The translations under genes were made by a program, and so were the position numbers. 64,000 bases of DNA, taken from contig DATFAA010000054.1 in NCBI GenBank assembly GCA_035255045.1, positions 62,001 to 126,000 on the forward strand, written 5' to 3'. Origin of the DNA: JAGTRP01 sp035255045. GTDB lineage: Bacteria; Pseudomonadota; Gammaproteobacteria; Burkholderiales; Rhodocyclaceae. Under the pieces are notes generated by a model. It made no database searches. It was not told where the DNA came from and saw only the letters and a program-made list of their open reading frames with translations. Shown here piece after piece: positions 17,674-26,952 of this stretch (within the stretch, counting starts at the first letter, position 1; each line of letters begins with the position of its first letter).

Positions 17674-18801
17674 TCAGTGCAGCATCTTCTCCAGTCGCTC
17701 CCGCAGGCCGTCGAGCACCTGGACGGCTTCCTCACCGGTGTCGTAGATGGCGATCAGGCTCTGGGTCTTGGCCCGGGTGATGACCTCCAGTTCCTCTTCC
17801 AGCTCCCGGCTGAGGCCCAGGTGGGCGAAGGCGACGGACAGCTCGTCGAGGAGCTCCTGGCTCATGATCGCCCCTTCGTGGCGGGCCCGGTTGTAGCGCT
17901 CGATGTAGGCGTCGATGGTCTGGCGGATATCCTCCAGCATCTCGTTGATGCCGCTCCGGGTCCGGGTGTTGCGGCGGGCCAGGATGAGGGCCTGCAGCCG
18001 GGCATTGGCCATTTCGGCGGCGATGGCGAGGTGGTCCCGCAGGCGGCCGCAGGTTTCCGGGTCCTCGAAGGGCATGTTGTTCACCAGCAGGGTGACGTGC
18101 TCGTAGTTGTACACGCAGCGCCGCTTGAACTGGAAAATCGGGTCCAGGCCACGCACATGGTTCATGACCGACTGTTCCAGGGGGCGGTCGCGGCCGTACT
18201 GGCTCTGGGTGAATTCGACCCCGGGCAGGCGCAGCTGCACAGCGCCCTCGAGCCGGAAGCCGGCGAGGGCGGTGAGCAGCGCCTCGGCGATCTCCTGCTC
18301 GTCGCCGCACTCGTTCAGGGTGCGCATGAACTTGATGAGGATGGCGTACTCGTCCATGTTGGAGAGCAGCAGGGAACTGAGCTGTTCCGAGTCGGAGATC
18401 TGGCTGCGCAGGGCGGCCGACTTGTCCAGGGCGGCGTGCACCACCTCGACCCGGCGCTTCACCTCCTCCACCGCATAAGGCTTGAGGATGAAATCCTCGC
18501 CCCCGGAGTCGTAGCCCAGCAGCCGGGTCTCCAGGTTCTCGTCGCCGGAAATGAAGATGACGGGAATCTGCGCCGTCGCCGAATCGTCCTTGATGCGCCG
18601 GCACAGCTCGAAGCCGTCCATGCCCGGCAGGCCGACGTCCAGGAGCAGGATGTCCGGCTGCGCCTGTTCGAGGCGGGTCAGGCAGCCCTCGGCGGAATCG
18701 AAGAGTTCGATGTCGTACTCGCCGCCGAACATGGACTTCAGCATGGTGCGGGACATCGCGTCGTCGTCGACGCCGAACATCAGCAGGGAAGTGGTCGTCA
18801 T
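17674..18801 (-). CDS. response regulator with a novel-looking helical C-terminal domain
   Basis: 375 aa. Residues 1-125 form a receiver with acidic cluster DDD (12-14), phosphoacceptor Asp55 (ILLLDVGLPG), Ser85 and Lys107 (LKPY), all intact. Residues about 125-375 contain a stretch (about 140-290) that resembles the GAF-like output seen in other Rhodocyclales/Burkholderiales regulators, then coiled-coil-prone helices. No HTH, GGDEF, EAL, HD-GYP or kinase motif is seen. It stands alone between yjdM and the helicase gene. The ATG at 18801 follows a GGAGGAC-type site. Target unknown. Confidence 0.72.
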   Translation of the reverse strand: MTTTSLLMFGVDDDAMSRTMLKSMFGGEYDIELFDSAEGCLTRLEQAQPDILLLDVGLPGMDGFELCRRIKDDSATAQIPVIFISGDENLETRLLGYDSGGEDFILKPYAVEEVKRRVEVVHAALDKSAALRSQISDSEQLSSLLLSNMDEYAILIKFMRTLNECGDEQEIAEALLTALAGFRLEGAVQLRLPGVEFTQSQYGRDRPLEQSVMNHVRGLDPIFQFKRRCVYNYEHVTLLVNNMPFEDPETCGRLRDHLAIAAEMANARLQALILARRNTRTRSGINEMLEDIRQTIDAYIERYNRARHEGAIMSQELLDELSVAFAHLGLSRELEEELEVITRAKTQSLIAIYDTGEEAVQVLDGLRERLEKMLH

Positions 18802-18893
18802 CTTGTCCTCCGTCCTCGGGTTTCGGCCCAGGATAGAGGAATAATCAGACGGAATATTGATCCTGATCTAAGGAAGGGCTTCCGGCGGCCCTC

Positions 18894-21800
18894 TCAGGGC
18901 AGGGGGGCGAGCAGCGCCTGGAGGTCGCCTTCGCTGAACTTGGAGGCGACGGTGGCGTCTTCCGACAGGATGCCGGCGGCGAGATCCGCCTTCTTCTCCT
19001 GGAGGGCGAGGATGCGTTCCTCGATGCTGCCCGAGACCACCAGCTTGTAGACGAACACCGGCTTGTCCTGGCCTAGGCGGTGGGCGCGGTCGGTGGCCTG
19101 GTTCTCCACCGCCGGGTTCCACCAGGGATCGAAGTGGATGACGGTGTCGGCGGCGGTGAGGTTGAGGCCGACGCCGCCGGCCTTGAGGCTGATGAGGAAG
19201 AGGGGCACCTCGCCGGCCTGGAAGCGGTTCACCACCCCGCCCCGGTCGGTGGTGCTGCCGTCCAGGCGCACGTGGGCCAGGCCGGCCTTCTTCAATTCCG
19301 GCTCCATGAGGTCGAGCATGCTGGTGAACTGGGAGAAGACCAGGACCCTCCGGCCCTCCTCGATCAGCTCCGGCAGCATGGCCATGAGCATCTCCAGCTT
19401 GGCCCGCTCCTTCACCTTCAGGCCGGCGCTGGTGCGCAGCAGGCGGGGGTCACAGCACACCTGGCGCAGCTTGAGGAGGGCGTCGAGGATGACGATCTGG
19501 CTGCGCCGGAAGCCCAGGCGGGCGATCTCGTCCCGCACCCGGGCGTCCATGGCGGCCCGCACTGTCTCGTAGAGATCCCGCTGGCCGCCCTCCAGCTCGA
19601 CGCTTCGGACGATGACGGTCTTGGGCGGCAGCTCCTGGGCAACGTCCTCCTTGCGGCGACGCAGGATGAAGGGCCGGATGCGGCGGGCCAGCAGGTTGCG
19701 GCGCAGGGTGTCCCCCTGCTTCTCGATGGGGGTGCGCCAGCGCTTGGTGAACTGCTTGCTGTCCCCCAGGAAACCGGGGAGCAGGAAATCGAACTGGGCC
19801 CACAGCTCCCCCAGGTGGTTTTCCAGGGGGGTGCCGGTCAGGCACAGGCGGTGCCGGGCCTTGATCTTCCTGACCACGGTAGCGGCCCGGCTGGCGGCGT
19901 TCTTCACCGTCTGGGCCTCGTCCAGGATGAGGAGGTGGTACTCGTGCTCCGCCAGCTGCTCACCGTCCCGCCACAGGAGCGGGTAGGTGGTGAGGACCAG
20001 GTCGTGGTGGGGGATTTCCTCGAAGCGGGTCTTGCGCTCCAGGCCGTGCAGGCTCAGCACCTTGAGGCCGGGGGCGAAGCGCTCGGCCTCCTGCAGCCAG
20101 TTGAAGATCAGGGAGGTGGGCAGGACCACCAGGGCCGGGCGGTCCAGGCGGCCGGCCTCCTTTTCCAGGAGGACGTGGGCCAGGGCCTGGGCCGTCTTGC
20201 CGAGACCCATGTCGTCGGCCAGGATGCCGCAGAGGTTCTGCTCCCGCAGGAACTGCAGCCAGGCCAGGCCCTCCCGCTGGTAGGGGCGCAGGTCGAGGGT
20301 GAAGCCGGCGGGCGGGTCGATGGGGGTGACCCCCTGGCTCAGCTTGAGGCGCTCGGCCATTTCCAGCACCGAGGCATCGCCCCGGAACTGCCAGCGGCTG
20401 CGGTCTTCGAGGATTTCCAGGCGGGTGGCGTCGAAGGCCGAAAGGCGCAGGGGGCCGTCCCGGTAGCCGTCGAAGAGATCCAGGAGGGTGCGGGCCAGGG
20501 GCTTGATGCGGCCGGCCTCGACCCGGACCCGGAAGCCCTCGGGGGTCTGCAGGGGAATCTGCCGGTCGTCCGGGATGTCGTCGAGGCGGCCGGCGTCCAG
20601 CCAGTCGGGGTTGGTGCGGAAGAGGTGGGCCAGCATGGGCGCCAGGGGCACCCGCTGGCCCTCGATCACCACGCCCATGTCGAGGTCGAACCAGCCGCTC
20701 TCGCCGGGCCGCAGGTCGGCTTCCCAGCCCTCCACGTCCAGGTAGTGGTGGCGGAAATGCTTGGGGAAGCGCACTTCCCAGCCGGCTTCCCGCAGGGCCG
20801 GCACACCGTATTCCATGAAGCTGAGCCAGATGTCCGGGTGGGGGAAGCTGTAGAGCATGCCCTCCTGCTTTTCCCAGGCGTAAAAGCGGGTTAGGTCCAC
20901 CCGCTTGAAATTGGCGCCGGTCAGTTGCTTCAGCCAGCGCTCCTCCTGCTCGTCATGGCGCTGCAGGCGTACCAGCTCGCCGTCCCGCCGGCGCAGGAAT
21001 TCCGGCGACGGGCCCTCGGCGATCTCGAATTCGTCGTAGCCGAAGCTGACCCGGGCGAAGTCGAATTCCAGGCTGCCGTAGGAGGCCGGGTAGCCTTCCC
21101 AGGCCTCCATGCCCTCGCTCTCGAAGGAGCCGAGTTCGATGATGGGCCGGGGCGCGTCGTCAATGATCCGCAGGCTGGCCTGGTTGGAACTGGGGGGCGG
21201 CAGCTCGGGGGCCACCTCGGCCAGGACGCCGGAGACCAGGCTGGCCTCGTGGGGCGTCAGGGGCGGCAGGGCGAAGAGGCGCTTGAGGACGGCCGGGTTG
21301 CCGGCGCTGGTGACGGGGCCGGCCTCGCTCTTCTCCACATCCACGTACCAGGGCTGCTCGAGGACTGAAATCTTGTCGGCCCAGGGGGCGGTGGACAGGA
21401 TGGGCAGGATGCGCCCGCTGGTGTCCGGCTCCCAGTCCACCCGGCCGGGCCGGGGCTCGCCCGCCGCCAGGATGGAATACCAGGGCTCGCCAAGGTAAAG
21501 GCGGCCGGTGGGCAGGAGGGCTTCCAGCACCTGCTCGGCCCGCTTGCCCTCCAGCTCCCAGTAGAAGCCGCTGTAGCCGTCGTAGCCGCGCTTGAGGCCG
21601 TGGACGAGCCGCAGGGGCGGCAGGTCGGCTTCGCTGACGAACTGGGGCGGCGACACCAGGGCCTTCTCGACGGCATGCCAGTTCTCGCCGCTGGCCGGTT
21701 CCCGGCCCTTGACCAGGTAGAGGCGCCAGTGCCGGCCGAATTGCCGCGGGTCCAGGACATAGAGGAGCCGCATGTTGGTCTGGCGGGGCTTTTTGGCCTT

Positions 21801-22166
21801 TTCCACCGCGGTCGCCAGGCTCTTCAGGTCGGCGATCCAGGAGAGGACGCCGGGATTGACGTAGCCCTGCTCCTGGCGCAGCTCGATGGACTTCAGCAGG
21901 GCAGCGGCGACGTGCTTGCAGCCGGTGCGCACCGGGCAGGTGCAGTTGTTGTGCAGGAAGCTGCCCTCGGGCATCTGCAGCAGCCGGATCTGGACCCGGT
22001 AGGGCTGGCGGGCGCTGCCCTGGACCCGGGCGGTCATGGTGTCGCGCCGCAGGTCCACGTCGCTGACCCGGTCGAGGTAGTTCTGGGCCTTGTCGATCTC
22101 GGCCCGTGCCAGCCAGCGGCTGACGTCAGCCGCGCTGATGGCGTCGAGGGTGATGCTCTGCGACAT
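18894..22166 (-). CDS. SNF2-family DEAD/DEAH helicase with SWIM zinc finger
   Basis: 1090 aa. A SWIM zinc finger lies at residues 75-85 (CTCPVRTGCKH). A long alpha/beta middle region leads to a SNF2/RapA-type ATPase core: Walker A in DDMGLGKTAQALAH (about 650), DEAQ box LLILDEAQ (about 745), LCLTGTPLENHLGELW, and the C-terminal lobe with VFSQFTSMLDLM, KAGGVGLNLTAADTVIHFDP and QATDRAHRLGQ. Such proteins translocate on duplex DNA and can remodel DNA-bound complexes; the exact bacterial role is uncertain. It ends 3 bp upstream of ubiB in the same direction of reading, probably unrelated functionally. Confidence 0.88.
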   Translation of the reverse strand: MSQSITLDAISAADVSRWLARAEIDKAQNYLDRVSDVDLRRDTMTARVQGSARQPYRVQIRLLQMPEGSFLHNNCTCPVRTGCKHVAAALLKSIELRQEQGYVNPGVLSWIADLKSLATAVEKAKKPRQTNMRLLYVLDPRQFGRHWRLYLVKGREPASGENWHAVEKALVSPPQFVSEADLPPLRLVHGLKRGYDGYSGFYWELEGKRAEQVLEALLPTGRLYLGEPWYSILAAGEPRPGRVDWEPDTSGRILPILSTAPWADKISVLEQPWYVDVEKSEAGPVTSAGNPAVLKRLFALPPLTPHEASLVSGVLAEVAPELPPPSSNQASLRIIDDAPRPIIELGSFESEGMEAWEGYPASYGSLEFDFARVSFGYDEFEIAEGPSPEFLRRRDGELVRLQRHDEQEERWLKQLTGANFKRVDLTRFYAWEKQEGMLYSFPHPDIWLSFMEYGVPALREAGWEVRFPKHFRHHYLDVEGWEADLRPGESGWFDLDMGVVIEGQRVPLAPMLAHLFRTNPDWLDAGRLDDIPDDRQIPLQTPEGFRVRVEAGRIKPLARTLLDLFDGYRDGPLRLSAFDATRLEILEDRSRWQFRGDASVLEMAERLKLSQGVTPIDPPAGFTLDLRPYQREGLAWLQFLREQNLCGILADDMGLGKTAQALAHVLLEKEAGRLDRPALVVLPTSLIFNWLQEAERFAPGLKVLSLHGLERKTRFEEIPHHDLVLTTYPLLWRDGEQLAEHEYHLLILDEAQTVKNAASRAATVVRKIKARHRLCLTGTPLENHLGELWAQFDFLLPGFLGDSKQFTKRWRTPIEKQGDTLRRNLLARRIRPFILRRRKEDVAQELPPKTVIVRSVELEGGQRDLYETVRAAMDARVRDEIARLGFRRSQIVILDALLKLRQVCCDPRLLRTSAGLKVKERAKLEMLMAMLPELIEEGRRVLVFSQFTSMLDLMEPELKKAGLAHVRLDGSTTDRGGVVNRFQAGEVPLFLISLKAGGVGLNLTAADTVIHFDPWWNPAVENQATDRAHRLGQDKPVFVYKLVVSGSIEERILALQEKKADLAAGILSEDATVASKFSEGDLQALLAPLP

Positions 22167-22169
22167 GGG

Positions 22170-23690
22170 CTAGGAGAACTGAAGGACGATCAGGAAGGCC
22201 AGCATGAGGACAACGAGCATCAGCCAACGGTTCTGGCGCCTTTGTTCCATGACTAGCCAATCCACCAGGGGGCGCAGATCCGGGGAGGCCGGACGGGCCA
22301 GGTTCTGGTGTACCAGCCGCGGCAGCTGGGGCAGGGTGCGGGCCAGGTAGGGGGCCTCCTGCTTCAGGGTCCGCACCAGGCCGCGCCAGCCCACCTGCTC
22401 GTTCATCCAGCGCTCCAGGAAGGGCTTGGCGGTCTTCCAGAGGTCGAGGTCGGGGTCGAGCTGGCGGCCCAGGCCCTCGATGTTGAGGAGGGTCTTCTGG
22501 AGCATGACGAGCTGGGGCTGGATTTCCACATTGAAGCGGCGGGAGGTCTGGAACAGCCGCAGCAGCACCCGGCCGAAGGAGATTTCCTTGAGGGGGCGGT
22601 CGAAGATGGGTTCGCAGACGGCCCGGATGGCGGCCTCGAACTCGTCCACCCGCGTGTCGGCCGGGGCCCAGCCGGATTCGATATGGGCTTCCGCCACCCG
22701 CTTGTAGTCGCGGCGGAAGAAGGCCAGGAAATTCTGGGCCAGGTAGTTCTTGTCCAGGTCGGTGAGGGTGCCGACGATGCCAAAGTCGAGGGCGATGTAG
22801 CGGCCGTCGGGGGCGACGAAGATGTTGCCCGGGTGCATGTCGGCATGGAAGAAGCCGTCCCGGAAGACCTGGGTGAAGAAGATTTCCACCCCCGCCTCCG
22901 ACAGCTTCTTCAGGTCCACCCCCTGCTCCACCAGGGCATCGATCTGGGAAATGGGGGTGCCGTACATGCGCTCCATGACCATGACCGTGGAGGTGCACCA
23001 GTCCCAATAGACTTCCGGCACGATGAGCAGCTCGGAGCCGGCGAAATTGCGCCGCAGCTGGGAGGCGTTGGCGGCTTCCCGCATGAGGTCGAGCTCGTCG
23101 TACAGGTACTTGGCGAACTCGGCCACCACCTCCCGGGGCTTGAGGCGCTTGCCGTCGGCCCACAGGTTTTCCAGGAGCATGGCCAGGTTGTCGAGCAGGG
23201 CCAGGTCGTGGGCGATGATCTTTTCCATGCCCGGGCGCAGGATCTTCACCGCCACCTCGTGGCCGCCGTCCTCTTCCCGCAGGCGGGCGAAGTGGACCTG
23301 GGCGATGGAGGCGGAGGCTACCGGTACCGGGTCGAATTCCGCGAACACCTCGCTGGCGGGCATGCCATAGGCCTTCTCGATCTCGGCCAGGGCGAGGGCG
23401 GAGTCGAAGGGCGGCACCCGGTCCTGGAGCCTGGCCAGCTCGTTGGCGATGTCCGGCGGCATGAGGTCGCGCCGGGTGGACAGCACCTGGCCGAACTTGA
23501 CGAAGATCGGCCCCAGTTCCTCCAGGGCCAGGCGCAGCCGGGTCGCCCGCGGCGACGACAGGTCGCGCCAGAACTGGATGGCGTTGGAGAGCCGCACCAG
23601 GCGGCCGGACGGCTCGTGTTCCAGCACCATCTCGTCCAGCCCGTAGCGGCTGGCGACAGAAGCGATCTTCAGGAGGCGGAGTAGGCGCAC
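22170..23690 (-). CDS. ubiB: ubiquinone biosynthesis protein UbiB (atypical kinase-like ATPase)
   Basis: 506 aa from a GTG at 23690. Membrane-anchored ABC1/ADCK-family protein needed for ubiquinone synthesis. Seen: the KxGQ motif (FVKFGQVLSTRRDLMP), Ala-rich nucleotide loop VASASIAQVHFA, HEVAVKILRPG, DMHPGNIFV and the DFG triad ALDFGIVG, then a C-terminal hydrophobic anchor (RWLMLVVLMLAFLIVLQF). No ubiE or ubiJ is adjacent. It diverges from argS. Confidence 0.94.
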   Translation of the reverse strand: MRLLRLLKIASVASRYGLDEMVLEHEPSGRLVRLSNAIQFWRDLSSPRATRLRLALEELGPIFVKFGQVLSTRRDLMPPDIANELARLQDRVPPFDSALALAEIEKAYGMPASEVFAEFDPVPVASASIAQVHFARLREEDGGHEVAVKILRPGMEKIIAHDLALLDNLAMLLENLWADGKRLKPREVVAEFAKYLYDELDLMREAANASQLRRNFAGSELLIVPEVYWDWCTSTVMVMERMYGTPISQIDALVEQGVDLKKLSEAGVEIFFTQVFRDGFFHADMHPGNIFVAPDGRYIALDFGIVGTLTDLDKNYLAQNFLAFFRRDYKRVAEAHIESGWAPADTRVDEFEAAIRAVCEPIFDRPLKEISFGRVLLRLFQTSRRFNVEIQPQLVMLQKTLLNIEGLGRQLDPDLDLWKTAKPFLERWMNEQVGWRGLVRTLKQEAPYLARTLPQLPRLVHQNLARPASPDLRPLVDWLVMEQRRQNRWLMLVVLMLAFLIVLQFS

Positions 23691-23849
23691 GCGGAAAAGC
23701 CGTAAGGAAAACGGTCAAGTCTACGCACAATCTCCCGTTTGGCAAAGGGCGAGGAAGGTACAATCGGCCCCCAACCTGCATTCGCCTCCGCCAGCAGGGT
23801 CGACAAGAAGGCACGCCAGCCGGCGGGCCAGGACCCCGGGCCCATGCCG

Positions 23850-23855
23850 TATAAT
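23850..23855 (+). promoter_or_regulatory. candidate -10 element upstream of argS
   Basis: TATAAT is an exact sigma-70 -10 hexamer, 29 bp before the argS start in the ubiB-argS divergent region. No good -35 is visible at the right spacing, so the call rests on the -10 and its position. Confidence 0.45.
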
Positions 23856-23883
23856 CAACCTTTTGCTTTTTCGCCAAAAATCA

Positions 23884-25647
23884 ATGGCCCAAGACGTCAA
23901 ATCCCAACTGGCCGCCCTGCTCCAGCAGGCCCTGACCAGCGTCGCGCCCGCCGCGGCCGATACCCCCATCCAGCTCGAACGGCCGCGGGATCCCACCCAC
24001 GGCGACTTCGCCACCAACCTGGCCATGCAGCTCGCCCGGGCCCTCAAGAAGAATCCCCGGGACATCGCCCAGCAACTGCTGGCCGAGCTGCCGCCCTCCG
24101 CCCTGGTGGCCAAGGCCGAAATGGCCGGCGCCGGCTTCATCAACTTCACCCTCGATCCGACCGCCAAGACGGCAGCGGTGAAGGCCGTGCTGGAAATGGG
24201 CGAGGCCTTCGGCCGCTCCGCCCTGGGCGGCAGGCAGAAGATCCAGGTGGAATTCGTCTCCGCCAACCCCACCGGCCCGCTCCACGTCGGCCACGGCCGC
24301 GGCGCCGCCTACGGGGCCAGCCTCTCCAGCCTCCTGGCCTTCGCCGGCTGGGACGTCACCCGGGAGTACTACGTCAATGACGCCGGCCGCCAGATGGACA
24401 TCCTGGCGCTGTCCACGTGGCTGCGCTACCTGGACCTGCACGGCGTCGTGGTGCCCTTCCCGCCCAACTGCTACCAGGGCGGCTACGTGCGCGACATGGC
24501 CAAGCAGATGCGGGTCGCCCACGGCGACAAGTACGTGCGCCCGGCCGAGGCCGTGCTGGTCGGCACCCCCGGCCTGCCCGAGGCCGACCGCAGCGACGAC
24601 GAGGCCAAGAACCAGCGCGAGCAGCACCTGGACGCCCTCATCGTCAATGCCAAGGAACTCCTGGGTCCCGACTGGCCCTACGTGCACCAGCATGCCCTGT
24701 CCGAGCAGCTGGCCGACTGCCGGGGCGACCTGGAGGAATTCGGCGTCCATTTCGACGTCTGGTTCTCCGAGAAGTCCCTCTACGACACCGGCCTGGTGGC
24801 CCGCTGCGTGGACCTCCTGGAGAAGAAGGGCCACATCTACATGCAGGACGGCGCCAAGTGGTTCAAGTCCACCGCCTTCGGCGACGAGAAGGACCGCGTG
24901 GTGCAGCGGGAGAACGGCCTCTACACCTACTTCGCCTCCGACATCGCCTACCACCTGAACAAGTACGAGCGCGGCTTCGACAAGGTCATCAACATCTGGG
25001 GCGCCGACCACCACGGCTACATTCCCCGGGTGAAGGGCGCCATCCAGGCCCTCGACCTGGACGCCGACAAGCTGCAGGTGGCCCTGGTCCAGTTCGCCGT
25101 CCTCTACCGCAACGGCCAGAAGGCCTCCATGTCCACCCGCTCCGGCGAATTCGTCACCCTGCGGGAGCTGCGCGGCGAAGTGGGCAACGACGCCTGCCGC
25201 TTCTTCTACGCCCTCCGCAAATCCGACCAGCACCTGGACTTCGACCTGGACCTGGCCAAGAGCCAGACCAACGAGAACCCGGTCTATTACATCCAGTACG
25301 CCCATGCCCGCATCTGCTCGGTGATCAACCAGTGGGGCGGCAAGGAAAGCACCCTCCAGCACGCCAACCTGGGACTCCTCGCCGGCGAGCGGGAACTGGC
25401 CATCGCCAACAAGCTGGCCGAATTCAGCGACATGATCGAGGCCGCCGCCAAGGACCTGGCGCCCCACCAGATCGCCTTCTTCCTGAAGGACCTGGCGGGT
25501 GAGTTCCACGCCTGGTACAACGCCGAGCGCATGCTGGTGGAAGACGCCGCCCTGCGGGACGCCCGGGTTGCCCTGGCCGCCGCGGTGCGCCAGGTCATCC
25601 GCAATGGCATGGCCATCCTCGGGGTGAGCTGCCCCGAATCCATGTAA
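23884..25647 (+). CDS. argS: arginyl-tRNA synthetase
   Basis: 587 aa class I aminoacyl-tRNA synthetase. The start at 23884 (MAQDVKSQLAALL) was chosen over an in-frame ATG 21 bases upstream. The HIGH motif is HVGHGRG (about residue 134), in VSANPTGPLHVGH; the KMSKS-like motif is KASMSTRSGEF (about 412-420), as usual for ArgS. The C-terminal anticodon-binding helices end with LGVSCPESM, the family terminus. Confidence 0.97.
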   Translation: MAQDVKSQLAALLQQALTSVAPAAADTPIQLERPRDPTHGDFATNLAMQLARALKKNPRDIAQQLLAELPPSALVAKAEMAGAGFINFTLDPTAKTAAVKAVLEMGEAFGRSALGGRQKIQVEFVSANPTGPLHVGHGRGAAYGASLSSLLAFAGWDVTREYYVNDAGRQMDILALSTWLRYLDLHGVVVPFPPNCYQGGYVRDMAKQMRVAHGDKYVRPAEAVLVGTPGLPEADRSDDEAKNQREQHLDALIVNAKELLGPDWPYVHQHALSEQLADCRGDLEEFGVHFDVWFSEKSLYDTGLVARCVDLLEKKGHIYMQDGAKWFKSTAFGDEKDRVVQRENGLYTYFASDIAYHLNKYERGFDKVINIWGADHHGYIPRVKGAIQALDLDADKLQVALVQFAVLYRNGQKASMSTRSGEFVTLRELRGEVGNDACRFFYALRKSDQHLDFDLDLAKSQTNENPVYYIQYAHARICSVINQWGGKESTLQHANLGLLAGERELAIANKLAEFSDMIEAAAKDLAPHQIAFFLKDLAGEFHAWYNAERMLVEDAALRDARVALAAAVRQVIRNGMAILGVSCPESM

Positions 25648-25656
25648 GGAGTGCCC

Positions 25657-26292
25657 ATGAGCCGCGATATGAGACCCAGAAAATCGGCGCCGGCCAAGAA
25701 ATCCCGGGGCGGCACCCTGGTCGGCATGTTCATCGGCCTGGTCCTGGGCGTCGGGATCGCGGCGGGGGTGGTCTGGTACACCAACAAGGCGCCGATGCCC
25801 TTCGTCACCAAGAACCTGCAGCCCCCCCGCACCGAGACGGCGCCCCCCGCCGGCGGCAACGGCAAGGCCGCCCAGCCGCCCCAGCCCATGGCCCTGCCCG
25901 GCAAGCCGGGGGACCCGGTGCCGGAGAAGCGCTTCCAGTTCTACGACATCCTGCCCGGCAAGTCCGACGCGGTGCCCGAGGGCAAGGCCGGCGCCGAAGC
26001 CAAGAAGGAAGAGGCCAGGAAGGACGAGAAGAAAGATGAGCAGAAGAAGGACGAGGGCAAGCAGCCCCTCTTCCTCCAGGCCGGCTCCTTCAGCAAGCCC
26101 ACTGACGCTGACAACCTGAAGGCCAGCCTTGCGTTAATGGGCGTAGAGGCGTCGGTGCAGCAGGTGATGGTGCAGGACAAGACTTTCTACCGAGTCCGAC
26201 TGGGTCCGTACAACCGGATCGAAGAAGTTAACAAGGTGCGTTCTGAACTGGCCAAAGCCGGGATCGACGCCTCGCTAGTGAAAAAGGAGTAG
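25657..26292 (+). CDS. SPOR-domain cell envelope protein
   Basis: 211 aa from the ATG at 25657 with AAGGA 6 nt upstream. There is a basic N-terminus, one membrane segment (about residues 20-42), and a Pro-rich then Lys/Glu-rich charged linker (about 60-130). The C-terminal SPOR domain begins LFLQAGSFSKPTDADNLKA and ends at RVRLGPYNRIEEVNKVRSEL. SPOR domains bind denuded septal peptidoglycan, so this FtsN-like bitopic protein probably acts at division sites. The order argS-SPOR-dsbA is commonly seen in betaproteobacteria. Confidence 0.88.
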   Translation: MSRDMRPRKSAPAKKSRGGTLVGMFIGLVLGVGIAAGVVWYTNKAPMPFVTKNLQPPRTETAPPAGGNGKAAQPPQPMALPGKPGDPVPEKRFQFYDILPGKSDAVPEGKAGAEAKKEEARKDEKKDEQKKDEGKQPLFLQAGSFSKPTDADNLKASLALMGVEASVQQVMVQDKTFYRVRLGPYNRIEEVNKVRSELAKAGIDASLVKKE

Positions 26293-26294
26293 TT

Positions 26295-26948
26295 ATGCAC
26301 ATTGAACGTCGCAGTTTCGTTGGCCGTGCCATGAAGTCCCTTTTCGCCATGGCCGCCGCCCTGGCCATCGCCGCCCCGGCCCTGGCCCAGACCGCCGGCA
26401 AGGACTACACGGTGATCGAGCCGGCCCAGCCCACGGACAACCCGGCGAAGATCGAGGTCATCGAGTTCTTCTCCTACGGCTGCCCCCACTGCAACGAATT
26501 CAATCCCATGCTCCACGCCTGGGCCACCAAGCTGCCGGCGGATGTGTATTTCAAGAAGGTGCCGGTCACCTTCGGCCGTGCCGCCTGGGCCAACATCGCC
26601 CGCCTCTACTACGCCCTCGAAGTCACCGGCGACCTGCCCAAGCTCGATGCCGCCGTGTTCAAGGCCATCCACGAGGAGCGCGTCGGCCTCTTCGACGAGA
26701 AGGTGATGAACGAATGGCTGGCCAAGAAGGGCGTCGATCCCAAGAAGTTCGCCGACGCCTACAACTCCTTCGGCGTCCAGAGCCGCGTCAAGCGGGCGGA
26801 GCAGATGCAGCAGAGCTACCGGGTCCAGGGCGTGCCCGCCCTCGTCATCAACGGCAAGTACATGGTCGAGGGCCGGGACTTCAACGAGACCCTGGCCATC
26901 GCCGACAAGCTGATCGCCAAGGTGCGCGCCGAGAAGGGCAAGAAGTAA
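26295..26948 (+). CDS. dsbA: thiol:disulfide interchange protein DsbA
   Basis: 217 aa periplasmic oxidase that introduces disulfides into exported proteins. The signal peptide ends near APALAQ (residue 32). The thioredoxin-fold active site is Cys63-Pro-His-Cys66 (YGCPHCNEF), and the cis-Pro loop is VQGVPALVINGKY. It starts 2 bases after the SPOR gene and is probably co-transcribed with it. DsbB is not in the window. Confidence 0.94.
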   Translation: MHIERRSFVGRAMKSLFAMAAALAIAAPALAQTAGKDYTVIEPAQPTDNPAKIEVIEFFSYGCPHCNEFNPMLHAWATKLPADVYFKKVPVTFGRAAWANIARLYYALEVTGDLPKLDAAVFKAIHEERVGLFDEKVMNEWLAKKGVDPKKFADAYNSFGVQSRVKRAEQMQQSYRVQGVPALVINGKYMVEGRDFNETLAIADKLIAKVRAEKGKK

Positions 26949-26952
26949 GGCC

